Shown one piece after another: positions 25,728-38,500 of a DNA stretch of 64,000 bases. Positions within the stretch are counted from its first letter, which is position 1. Every line of letters begins with the position of its first letter. Under the pieces are notes generated by a model. It ran no database searches, was not told where the DNA came from, and saw only the letters and a list, made by a program, of their open reading frames with translations. The translations under genes were made by a program, and so were the position numbers. This stretch comes from Dermanyssus gallinae (taxonomy: Eukaryota > Arthropoda > Arachnida > Mesostigmata > Dermanyssidae). The DNA lies in NCBI GenBank assembly GCA_003439945.1, contig QVRM01006018.1, forward strand, positions 540,001-604,000, given 5' to 3'.

Positions 25728-28700
25728 ATATATATATATACAACATGGCTATGTAGCTTTTTATAATATATAATGATTGAATTATATGAACCTAGTGAAT
25801 AATCAGTCGGAGATTTGGTAATTACATTACCATCAGAGCAGGTCAGAAGTTGCTAAAAACAAGTAAACAAAGGGTCAAATATAAGAACTACTAGCCTGTT
25901 CCCGGCAGAGCGTCAGAGCTGGCAGCGTAATGGTTGCCCTAATCCGGAACCCTTATCCGCCGCATTCACTTAGTTCGACAGCGGCAGTGTTGTTGTAAGT
26001 TCCGAGATCGAGAACCGTCTTTTCGTCGCTGGACGACGAAGACCATTGTAATCGAGATCAACGCTGTGCTCCGAAGATATCTCCGCATGAAGTCGCCGAT
26101 GACGATACATGTCAGCGCGATGTTTTTCGCCGTCGTCAAAGCGCTACGAGACGTTCTTAACTAACGCCCAAAGAGTAGTGTGAAACCAATGAGGTCGACG
26201 AGGAGGACCAAGAACAAGACGAGCACCGGGATTCAGCCTCCGAGACACGATAGCGTCGATGACAAAGTAAAGAGCCGGGATACAAGTACAGGCAGGGGAT
26301 TCAGGACAGGGGTTGGGTATTTTTCTTGCCGCAGGTCGGCGGTGGGGGGCGGCGGTGACAGAGTAAAAGGCCACGGTGACAAACGGTGCGAGTCGGTCAA
26401 CGGTTAGCACGCGACACGGCTGGCCGCGGCCGCATGATCAAGACGAGGCAGTAGTTCCTGCCGCCGCTAACGTTCCTCGGCGTCCGGCGCGAGTCCATCC
26501 ATCGGAAGGACACGACAGGACGTAAACGACCCATTCATCGAGCTACGCTCCCCTTCTTCTTCGTCTTGTCCTTATTTTCTCCTTTTTCTCCCCTCAAAAT
26601 CTCGAGTCCTGTTAACTCCGTGACGGAGTTAGGGAGAAGGCAAGCGGGGAGGAAGGGCGATTAAGGGGAGCTACAGGGAGCAAGTGAGAGGAAGTAAGTG
26701 GCAGAAAAGAGTTTGCTCAAGGAGCAGCCAGGGGGAGTGCGCCTGCTGACCGCAGCAGGGCTGCGTCTCTCCTGTTGTCCTCGGTAACCACGGCGGCGAC
26801 TGGCTACAGCGAACGGTCTCAATACTGCTGACCGCGAATAGGCTCAGCGAGCGGCCGCGTCACCAGTCGTAGTAGTAAGCGGGGCAGCCCGGGCAGCTGG
26901 TTGTAAGCAGCGGAAGTCCTGCCGGAACCAACCCTTTACCAGCTTCGGACAGTACAACACGTCACTTCCGGACACGCGCAAACGGGTCCAACACAAGGCA
27001 GCGGATGGCCGTGTCTCCTGCCCTGTCATTCGCCCCGGGGGGAGTTTTAGCAGCCACCATACGGATCAACGAATAACTAGACAAGTTCTGTATTCACACA
27101 TACATATATATATATATCGCCTGAACTCTAAGTGTTTATAGACATTTCGATCAATGTTTTTCTCAGGACTAACATCTTATTGCTTACACAATACATACCC
27201 AAGTTCAGCTGCATTTCGGTGGTGTCCACGTGGGTCCTCTATGTGATATGCGCTGAATTCTGCTTCTACTTCATGTTCGAGCTAAAATGAAACCTACTGC
27301 ATGCCCTTTGTAACAGTAGTAAATATCTTGTTGCGACGTCTCTCAAAATCTAAACCAACGATTACTTAAAACCCGCTCTACAAATATCATGTCAAAGAAT
27401 AGAGATGACGGAGTTTATATTTTCAGCCGCAATTCATCTAGGCATCGATCCAAAGCTCTCAGGCTGGATTAGGGCGGCGGATATAGACGTTTATATATAT
27501 ATATATATACATTTCTACAAACGTACTTTTCCTGTCCATTACATCGTACATTATCAGCAACCCATTATTGAAAGCCTGCTGCGCGCTGCAAGCAAGCAAA
27601 CTGCCTAGTACACAGATGGGGCATAAGTCAAGGCATCCCATATCCAGTTGTTCCAATAAGCTTAACTTACTTCTGGCCATTAACGTCTACTTGTCATTCA
27701 TCATAATGCATGGCTGTTTATGGTGCTGTGTGGTCTCTAATACAATCCTTTATTACAGTTGTGGTTACTAGCAAGAGTAAAATGGTCTTTGTTGCTGTTT
27801 ATAGTCGTATTTGTTTTTCTCGTTAATGTTAATGTGATTATTGTAACTATCTGTTATTTTTGTATGATTGCTGATGCTGCCACATTGTAGAAGGCGTTAC
27901 TGTTCCTATTGGCGTTGCTGCTGTTGCTGCCAGCACTGTTTAAGGCGTTCGTATTAATATTATTATTGGCGTTGTTGCTATTGCTGCTGCTGATGTTAAC
28001 GTGACAATGATCATTTAAACTACTGCTCTTATTTCTTGTTTTCATCTTGGTCTTGCAAGCACTGTTGTTATCATCTATACTGATAGTGCTGTTCATGTTG
28101 TTGTTGTTGTTGTCGTTGTTGCTTGAAACTCTTTTCTACTGCTACTTTGCATTCGTTCTGTCATCTGACATGAACACTGACATGGTGCTGCGCGTTTGCT
28201 ATGCGTTTGGTGTGTACACAAAACTCTTTCACTACCACAGAGGCGGTAAGTGCACCCCACTAGCTCGAGTTGGAGTTCGGAGTCTCCAGCGACCTCTCTC
28301 TCTCTCTCGCTCTCTCTGTATTCTCTTCTCTTCCTTATTCTGGTTCTCTCACGCTTACCACCTGCCAAGCAAAGCAGCACGTATGCGGATGCTGGTACTG
28401 CTGCAAAAGGCGGATTCTACATTTTGATGATCATGATGCCGAACGGTCTGGTCGACCGGCAAGCGTTCTCCGGTGTCCCGAGGTCTCCGAGGTGCATAGA
28501 AATTCGAATCCACGAATGCCAACTGCCTAAAAGTCACTGACGCTGGCGATAACCTTCGCTTCGACTACACACCTCCCAGCCATCTACCGACCCCGAGATC
28601 AGGGTGTTTGGCCCGGCTAGCAAAGCCTAACGATGGCTCGATGCTGGTAGCGAGCGAGCAAACGCACTCACACACACACGTTGTTCCTGCTGGCGCATCT

Positions 28701-30684
28701 CCACAATCTCGGCAGCTTACGACTAGAGAGTAAGTGGCAAGCGTGCGAATATTGCCACAGAAACCTGTGTTCGGGCTCTCAGGTCGTCGTCATGGAGGTA
28801 TCAGTCAGGTAGCCAGACACGCCCCTTTAATACTGCGTCTCCCCGACTAAGAGCTAACTAGGCGGCAGCCGCAATCTTGATGGGAAGATAACTTCCACTG
28901 AAGTTTCCCTCATCGTCAAGGATGTGATACACCTCCCCCCGTTCCCCTCCACCTGCACCCCATCTTCCTTCAGACTCCCCCCGGGTCGCTCCGCTGTACG
29001 ACTCTCAACAGTAGCTAAATTGATAGATCGCAGCCGCTTTCTCTTAGTTCTCGCATTTTCTCGTCCCTTTCTTCCTTCCACATATTTTCTTTTTTCCCCG
29101 TCGGTCATCTCTCTCTTGGTTGGTTTCTCGCTCTCATAGGACATGAATATAAATGTGTGTCCAGGAGGGTTGACACCATATGCTCTTAGAGGACAATCCG
29201 AAAGATGGCGGAGAGGGGAAACCAATCGCGTGAATACTCATGGACCGACCAACACTCGTCATGTGCATTGTACATACAAGCACACATGCACACACAAAGA
29301 CACACATGCAGATACGCACACCCGGCAATATGGATACTAATGTGCTTCGCACGTATAAAGGTAGCAGCCTAAGTGCGTACAACTTGCAATCACCCGTTAG
29401 TGGAACAGAATGCATCTGATTAGGATGCGCGGTATATATATACAGGCGACTGCTACAGCTTCAGGTTGGTCCTCTATGTCTGCTCTGATTTCTTACTAAC
29501 GAAACAACGAGTAAATAGACAGAGGTGGAATCGGCACGAAGCGCTGATATTCGTTTTATACTGCTCTACAACTTGTGAAGGACGATAACCTAGCGCCAGG
29601 CAGACACCTCCGTGTGGTATCAGCCCTCGCAGTTTAACCTCGTATCAGCTCTGGTACATTTTTCTTGACGGACTATTAATTGCCGGGCTATTCATGTAGA
29701 AGTATTTGGCACGGCATACAGTGCCAACACAAGTATTTTGTTGGGTCTTATTTAGCTGTCGGTAGCTTAGCAGTGTTCAATGTGACTTGTTCATAAGCTA
29801 TAGAGATCTGCTTTGCGGCTGCCATATCGAATCTCAAAATGGTTACGAATGTAAACGCTGAAGCCTGCGGGTTCTGTTGATCAAAAAGGCACACTACGGT
29901 GGGTAGGAGAATTTTCTAGCTCTACATGGCAGACTGCCACTAAATGGTATGCGAGTAAGTAATCATTTTTCATAGCAACTGTCGAGAATTGTGATAGCCG
30001 CATCGAATCAGCTTGTCGGTTTGACATAATCAAAGGGTTGGCCCTAGCACAGATTTACATGTAAATACAATGGGGGAGAACCAGCACTGGAGAACGGGAT
30101 TGTTTGCATCGTAGTCTAGAGTTTACGATGCTAAGAGTAGGCCAACGAGTACGTTAGACATATATTTGCCAGATGTGTAAGTCCGGAAATTTGCCAGGCA
30201 AATTCATTGTTGTTGCGCTCAGAGCAAGCCACAGTCACGGAAGCGATAGGTTCTCGACCGCTTCTCGACTTTGCTGTTAGGTCTCATTTTAGCAAGTGAT
30301 GACGAAAAATACGCCAGCCAGCTTGGTTTGCTTGTCCGAAATCGAAACAAATATACTTCCTACACCTAACCAGATATGCTAACTTTCTACTATGTTTACC
30401 CACTGAGATTTTTTTAGCCTACACAGACACACACTTAGCACGCAGACAGCTTTAATGAATGACACACACAGCGCGGATACTCGTTTGGAGGTTTGTACAT
30501 AATTTATTAATAAGCACAATATTTGTATCGCATTACACGCATTCGAATCCACGTACGCGTAGTATACGTATATAGTGTTTACTACGTTTTGTGTACAAAT
30601 TAAAGCCCCTTATGTACACGCACTTATGGCGGCATTTATTTGCGTTTCATGGCGACTATCTCTCTCTCTCTAACTATATATATA

Positions 30685-30723
<39 letters not shown>

Positions 30724-32398
30724 CGTACACAAATATACACACGAAAATATATAGCCGTATATGTTTCTAATTAACCCGCACTTTAAATTTTATTGTACGA
30801 TGCTACGACCGTTATATAGCAAAATATGTTAGTTAGTAACGTTTTTGTTTTTTTTACATATTAAATACCATACATAGAAACACATATGCTCATGCATATT
30901 TATATGTGTAGTGTTTGCCAATGATCTACGGTTCGTAGTTTTTGCGCCGGGAAAAATGCTTCTGTATCAAAAGCTACTATATCGTGCAAGCATCTACTAG
31001 TCGCAGCCACCTGACACAGCATCTGTGTGGTCTGCGGCATAAGTTCGACGATAATGCCAAGTTCATCAGCTTACTCAATTTCTGTGTGTGGATTTCTCTT
31101 CTAATTTGTATGTCGTATGGGGTTGCGTATGTTCGTGGTTTAGTCTGACAGCGAAAAGTCACAAATGGCGTCGAGTTTATTCTCATTGTCACATATTATC
31201 ACCTTGCTGGGTAGGTTAATACATCGAAATTACCCTTTGAGGGACAACATCGATGAGCTAGACGTTTGGACCTCTGGCGATAATTATAATAATAAATACG
31301 ATAAGCTTGCGTTTAGATCATCTCATAAGCTGTAGCTCTGGACTACGCAGAACGCATATTTCCAAAACAGAAAACGGGGAAAACAAAAAAAAATACAAGA
31401 AGAATAGACTCCACTATTCATTGAACTAGACGTCTGTAGGATACATTTATGCCGGTTTTGCGTTGCTCTGTAAGAGGCTTACAGGTGGCCGACTGCAACA
31501 CTGGCGCCATTCGTTATGTCAAGCAGCTACAGATTCGAGTCATTTATCCAACAGACGATTCTCGTATTTTTCGGTAGACAACGGCGGAAATTTTTCTGTT
31601 GCGTCTTGTTGGACCTTTTCGCTCACCATAAAACGAAAACAGACAAATTAATTGGTAACAGCGTCATTTTGAAATGTTGCCGCTCTACTAGATTATATCT
31701 GCTCTACATAGAAGTCACTCGTTTTGTGTGGGCCTAGAAGAACGCAAGTTTGCTTTGCTAGCGAATTCTGGATATTTACACAGCACTTTGTATCACCCGA
31801 GTTTATCTCGTCTGCTTCGACCCCATCGACGTCTGTTACGACCCCAGCGTGTTACGTCTTTTGTTCGCAGATCATATACAGTCTACGAGATAGCAAACCG
31901 CTTAGCTCTAGTCAGTTGTACGTACTGCTAAAGCCGCATGCAATGGTTTGCTTTTCATGCAGTATCCAAACGAGGTCGATCATTGCTTGTGATTGACAAT
32001 GGTCACCGCGGGGCCAGTGCCTACCTATAATAATAATAATAATAATGTGCTACGTCTATGCAATTGGACAATACTTACATTCCACCAGCTTGAATTTTCG
32101 GATTTCTTAAATTAGGAAAGACTCAATCCACATGAGAACAATCTTCGAGGTGTGCTTTTAGGTAATAGTCACTGGGGTTTACGCAGACTTGCGAATTAAC
32201 AACATCGACATCTTTGCTCATTTTCGGGCCGGAGATGACAACGTGGCTCTCACAGAACATGTATATACTGTACATATATATTTATATATATGGCAATTCA
32301 TTGCTCACTCATATGTATATAATAGAATACGCGAGTAGGCGAGGCTTGTATTGTCGGCAGCGCTAGCTAAGCGCATAAGGAGCTGATGGATTCTGCCT
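23946..32398. other. non-coding stretch downstream of the homeobox gene
   Basis: No coding exon is supported. Features: three tandem TTTGCTGGG units near 24145-24170; (TAC)n at about 24918-24945; a long interrupted (TA)n at 25646-25741; GTT/GCT triplets at about 27880-28125; (TA)n at about 30675-30722. The homeobox gene's 3' UTR should run leftward from 32398. The nearest antisense AATAAA I see is at about 31176-31181, which would give a UTR of about 1.2 kb. Confidence 0.5.
28440..28520 (+). other. possible tRNA-like segment (SINE head or pseudo-tRNA)
   Basis: A GGTCTGGTCGACCGGCAAGC block is followed about 40 bp later by AATTCGAATCCACG, which resembles A-box/B-box spacing. The first B-box bases differ from consensus (AATTCGAATCC, not GGTTCGAATCC), and I could not form a confident cloverleaf. 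Weak call. Confidence 0.25.
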
Positions 32399-32573
32399 TT
32401 ATCCCGTTTGACCAACGAAGGGTGGCCACTGATCCTGTAGCGGATACTGGTAACGATGTCCCGTCGGCGTTGTTGGTGGCCCACCTAGGTATTTCGTGGT
32501 TGCGTACGGCTGCACGAACTGTTCTGAAGCACCGCCGAAGTAGCCCATGTCCGTAGTTCCATAGCCTCCGTAC
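32399..32573 (-). CDS. mirr: mirror-like gene, terminal coding exon
   Basis: 175 bp from acceptor CGGACTTACAG to TAA at 32401-32399. It encodes [18 protein letters not shown] and 39 further residues, ending PPFVGQTG. Support: clean acceptor, exact phase with the preceding exon (AG plus G gives Arg), a Tyr/Gly/Gln-rich composition expected of an Iroquois C-terminus, and non-repetitive sequence. I recall no specific motif here, so the exon rests on splice logic. Confidence 0.8.
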
Positions 32574-35500
32574 CTGTAAGTCCGAGCGTCATTCCGCAGC
32601 TGGTAAGACGAGCGCTATAAATGTGTGCACGTTTGCTCTAGTCTTATGGTGTACTTGCGCGTAAGTGCGTTGCTCTACCGCTTTTCGTCGTCGCGCATGA
32701 AATAATCTTTCTTGTCATTGAAAATTGTGAAGTTTAAACGTGATATACGTTAAGTTATCCCATTTATCTTCATCAACTCATAGCACCAATGGTAGAGACA
32801 GCCTGATCCCCAAACACGGCAGATAATAGTAATTTCCTTGAATATACTTCCTCGCGCTGATTACATGTTATAGTTTCCACTGTTATTGTCAGATAACGAA
32901 TAAATGTTTATGTGTCACAGCTCCTAGAGTCTAAAGACGTTGCGACCACGAAATGGTACCGTTCTCTAGACTAAAAGATTTACGTTGCATTTCTCTGTTG
33001 TGATGTTGTGCGACCCATAACTGCTAACCCGAAACACGTTTAACATGTGACCAAAGTGCTATTATAATTTCATCAGGTCTCTTATTGTTTTCGAGTTTAA
33101 GTCATTTTTGCACTAAGGAAACAGACAGATTAATGAATTCCTAAACGTGCGTTGCATGATGTCAATTAGTTCCGCATGCCTCGAACATCGGCCAGAGCTT
33201 TTTAACCAGCCTAGCGGGTGAAGACTATTAGTCTCAACCTCAGCTCCACAAGAGAAAGATTCGCAGATAGAGCCCACACTCACACAGTGTCAGTTTTGCG
33301 GAAAGTGATGGGATCCAACATGATACCTAACTGTGGGGATTACAGGGTGTTTTGCCTCTTCGCGATCTTAAAGATTGCCCCACAGACGAATTTCGCTGCA
33401 TTGAGCGTTCGCCCGCTACATCCCTCAATCTGCATAACCGGTTGTAGATCAGCTGTGATCCCATTTGTCGGTCTAGCTAAAATGGCATCATCGAGGTACC
33501 AAACCTTAAAAGGACTTTTTTCTTTTTTACCTAGTTCAGATATAGTGAGGCTGAGAACTGCCCGGCCAAGCGGGTCGCCTTGCTGGGCCCCTATTTAGAG
33601 CTATGCTCTGTAGTTCTGCCAAACTATTGGCAAAATTTTAAGAACGTTTTTTTTACCTTGTCTTAGATGATATTCCTGTAGCTTGTTTACTATAGCTTGT
33701 TTAAGATTGTATTCCAGAATCCTCAACTGTTGTATTCCTATTCTTAGATGATGGTTGACTAGTTATCTATTACGGTTTTTGCTGGCATCATAAGGACCGC
33801 CGGGGTATTTTTTTTATAGCCATTCAGGACAAATATCAAAAATCCCTGTCGTTGTTCGGTTTCTAAATATAACAAGATTTATTTAAGGTCGACCCAGTGG
33901 TAACATTGAATGACAATGTTTGCGCACATATTTGTGAGTTCTAGTTTGCTTATCGTTGCAACTACGTTCCTATTTATCGTTGGTGGAACGCGTCTGAGCC
34001 ACGGGCGGAGGAACATGACATACAATGGATTCATCATTTGGGCCCTGAGATACACCCAAACGATGAAATTGGCTTTTCTCGGCCGAATACCCATTCCCGA
34101 ATATTACTGCACTTGCTAGCCTCTGCCAAACATGACCCGCCTGGTCCGCACCTGCGTCATGACCACTGAGGGCGCTGGGTATGTTGTGTATGTATGTAAT
34201 GATGGGCCGACAAATCTACATGCTCTCCACAACGACATTTATGAGAACCAACTATATCAACGCCCAGTTGCACTCCTGCGCTAATGCGTGTAAAAGTTAC
34301 CCTTGTTTCTCAATATTATATATGGTATTATTATTGTTCCTGATGATAGGTACACTTCCATACCACACATCGGTTGTCAGATAGACTGTTGTTATTTGCC
34401 TGTTTGCAATCTCGTCCTGTGACCAAACTAACTAACTATATCTCGTTATCGGACCACACCAACCTTGTCGTAGTCGGTGATGAGTAGTCCAGCTGTGCTG
34501 GATCTTGCTGAGGGTGCGCTGCGGTGTGAGCGAGCGACCAAATTTTCGGCTTGGACAGATTCATCAGTTCGTCGGCGGCAGTTCCTGCTACGGGTGGTGT
34601 TGCCGACAACGGCTGTGGAGGTAGCGTCGAAGGGGCGCCAGGGGTGCTCAGCATCGACGACATGGTATGAGCTAGCGCGATGGCGGGTCCAGGACTGCCA
34701 CCCACTGTGTAGTAGCAGCCGCCGCCGCCGCCGCTGGTGGGGGTGGCGCCGCCGCCCCCTCCTCCACCTCCGCCTCCGTCTCCGTTCGCGCCGTGCACGA
34801 CACCTCCACCTGGAAGAGCTCCAGCAATACCGAGCCCCGGCGAACTGAAACTACGACCGCCGTACGACGTTATGACGTTCACGTTCACCGGTGACGGTGA
34901 CGATGAGCACGACGGCCGTAACGACGCCAGATCCGACCCGCGTACCGCCGACAGTTCCTCGGGCCCGATACGCGCTGAGGTGGCGCCCAGCAGCAACGGC
35001 GGTGGCTGGGGGGGTGCGATTGGTGGCGGCAGACCATGTCCATTGTTGTATGGATCAGTAGTTCGGCTGAGATTACGGTTGAGGGCACAGTTTCGTTCGT
35101 CGAGGTTGTTGCTGTTCCCTGCTCGGTTGATGAGGTCTGCACCGGCCGCTGCGGCGACATCCGCCTCCTCTTCATTGTCGTCGTCATTGATGGCCATGCC
35201 GGATTCACCCGTGCCGTTGCCACGCCGACACGTGGCCGGGTTAAACTCCGGATGCCTCCGCATCGACTCTGAAATGTGGATATTTGAATAGTTGGATGAA
35301 TAAATGGCTCTTTTCCATACTTGCACTGTTTTCTGTAAGTGTTTTGTTCTTTCTATCTCTTTCTCTCTCTCTCTCTCTCGTATTCATCCCATCACGTATT
35401 TTTCCATATGTATGGCTGGCATGTAAGGCGCGTCACACATAAGCTTTGGTCTTTGTTAGCTTGGGCATAAACAATGTGCTTCACTCGCTAAGATGGCCTG

Positions 35501-38500
35501 CAGTATTGCAAACCATCTAACACACAACCTCGCGCATAACCACAATATATATATATATATATATATATATAGGGCGTTTTTAATTTTTTCGATAATCGAT
35601 AGTAAGAATTGTAGAGCTCGTTAAGGCAATTTTTTTCTAATGGAACATGGTGTCTAACATAGGAGCGCAAAATATGCAATTGCGAGACAACCAGTTCTCC
35701 TATACAAAAACTAAGCACACCACACCGTCGTGTTCGTGGAAAATTCTGCTTCCCCGAAGAACATATAACGCCGGCCAAAGCATGCGACATGATCGTTTAG
35801 AACAGAATTTGCAAAAATAAAATCATTTTATTAGATTTCACACCAAAGTGCACGCATAAATATCTATGAGGCGACGTTACGGCTGTTGTGCGACACGTCG
35901 GCGGTAGTGAACGTGGCCACACAGTCATTTATGCATACATTTAATCTCGACATCCCGACGAAAGATCTTAATTACTCCGGATCCACAGCTCGCCTTGTGC
36001 GTTTGCCTGAATGCGTTAGTTTTGAGCGCTTTGAGTGGTCGTAGAGTTATCATTTTGAGGTATTTGGTGTGAGAGATAATAAAATAACTTCATTTTTGAG
36101 AATTCTGTTCTAAACGTCCATGTCGCATCCTTTGACCGGAGATGGGTCAAGTAGTATCAAAGAAACGATGTTTAGTTTGGCGTAGTTTTACTTTATACTC
36201 GTATCAACATATTTGATTCCCCATGGTTTACAACGTTTTCTCTGGTCACGTCTAGCACCTTTTTTCCGCATTATTTGAATCCGATATCAGCTTTACCTTA
36301 AAAAATGATACGACTAATTTTTTGGGCGAGCATTCGGGATTAAAACCTATGACGCACGAAAGCAACTAATGATTGTAAGGATAAGGCTATGAGGATAATA
36401 ACAGTACAATAACCACCCTTCTACTAGAGTTAAGCAAAACAAATCGCATTGCGTTAGGAAGTCCAAGAATGCGTGTTGGTTACTTGTGCAAATTAGGCAG
36501 ACGATGGCGCGTGAGGACCTCGATTGCTAAGGCTATGACTTATATTAAGCCCTCCCAGTTGTAAGCCTTGTCTAATTAATGCGATTCTCTTTGCAATCGA
36601 CTGGCCGGCCGTTAGCTGACAATGTATATATCTATATATATACGCGCGAAAGCGTTTGGCACACAGCAAAGCAGGGAGGGCCGTGGTCCGGCGTTCGACA
36701 CCCTGAAGTGCTGTGACAACCTTAATGAGATAAGTGGCTTCGTTCTCCATTGCACCGGCAGAGTCTCTTGCCCCTCCTGCGCCCGCCGCCACTGGCAAAA
36801 CGCACTTAGCGGGCCAGGGGAACTTGACAAGCTGGTGCCGCAGGACAGCCGCTTACTGAGTGCAGCTCGGCCAGGCTGTTCAACGTGCAAGCTTCGGCCA
36901 ATGGCAGGCAAATATTTTCCAATTGCTTTAACCTTTAGCAGGATCAGGACCCAGGCGCCTGAGAAAAGCTCGTGCATAGCGTACTTGCATGGCGACGTTT
37001 TCCTTCCTTCAAGCGCATTTTTGCCGAGGTACCCGCTACGGAGATCGTGTCTGACGCTATCGTTCTCACCAATCGCTATACCCAGGGCTCCAGACGTAGG
37101 TCGCACGCACTCAACTTATACATACATGCTATCTAGCCAAATGATTTTCGATGCGATGTTCGCACTTAGTCACTCGTTTAGTGCGTCTCGTTGAACTATG
37201 ACAGAAAAACCTAATAAATCAACAGAGTATAGCACCTTTGGACAACTGCATACTTTTTTTGTTGTTGCTTTGTTCAAAGCTCGGAGTTAAGCGCACTAGC
37301 TCTGCAGACGTCTAGTGACTTTACGTATTATCGTAATAACGTGTTTGACGCTTGTAGCCAACTGCTAAGCAGATACTAGTCAATATAGTTGCTTAAGGGA
37401 CCATTTTTTCGGTTGCTATAAATAGACCAGTCCGCATTGTCGGATTTCAGTCAGCTCTAGATGCATTTGAATGGTTACATTTCAGATGCGCAAATTACTA
37501 GAGGAAAACAGGGATACCTCTGTGCTCTTCACCGTTCACTAGAGTCTGTCCAGTCCTGCCTTGATTTTCCTTCAAAACATCAATAGGGCATCCTTCTTCC
37601 GTTGGAACGTGCATAACAGCGGCTGTATGTCGTGATCCTGCGCTTTCACTAACCATTACGTACTCGATCAGGATCAGCAAGCAAACTCACCTATACTGTT
37701 ACACGTGACCTCTGCGTGCTGCCCTTCGCTGTGATCCTCGCGTCCCGCCGAAGTTCCAGTAGGTCCGCTGTTGCGCCTTTGGTCGACCTGGCTCACAATC
37801 GACAATTCACCCGTCACACTCTGTGTGTGAACACTGGACTGATGCGAATGTGGCCGTGTTCTGTCCTGATGGTGGCTGCTTACGCTATGCTCAGCTCTTC
37901 TGCGCGGATCGCTGTCGGTCGGACCTCTGTCGTCCTCGGCGCCTTCGTCGTATTCGACTTCGTCATCAAGGTCATCTTCGGTGTCTTCTGATCGCGACTT
38001 ACTGTCGTTTGTTTCGGCTGGCCTGTGGTTGTTGCAAACGTTGTTACAGTGTTGTATGAGTCGAGAACAACAGCACTGACACAGGCAATTGGCAAACTTG
38101 GCAATTTTGCTTTCGGCCTGCCTTGAACTGATTGACCGTGGTACGATCCTTCTAAGCCACTAGAGGGCATCGAGCCTTTGATGTTGCCAAAATGTTAAGG
38201 GCACTGCGCAACATGGCGGCAGGAGACGCTCGAGTGTACGCTTGTCGTGCAAAGCGAACTTACAACATCGCCCATACCTGCAAAGCTCAGCATGCCCTCC
38301 ACGCTTTGGCCGCATTTGAAGGGGCTGTGGTTGCAAAGAGCCTAAATTTGACTTTCCATCAAAAATTCCCGATAGCTTAGTTACATTACGAACTTTCTTT
38401 CCTGACCTTTGGGCACTCTGTGCGCGCAAAAACATAGATGTATACTTTATGTATGGGTTTAGTAAGTGCCTACCAGCGTGTCGAAATGTGCTCCTCTCTT

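Noticed and set aside
33218..33598. 126-codon plus-strand frame
   Set aside because: It is the antisense of a LINE reverse transcriptase (QGDPL and YLDD read on the minus strand).
34477..35291. Plus-strand frames of 123 and 184 codons over the large homeobox exon
   Set aside because: These are antisense shadows of the minus-strand exon with the KPKIWSLA motif.
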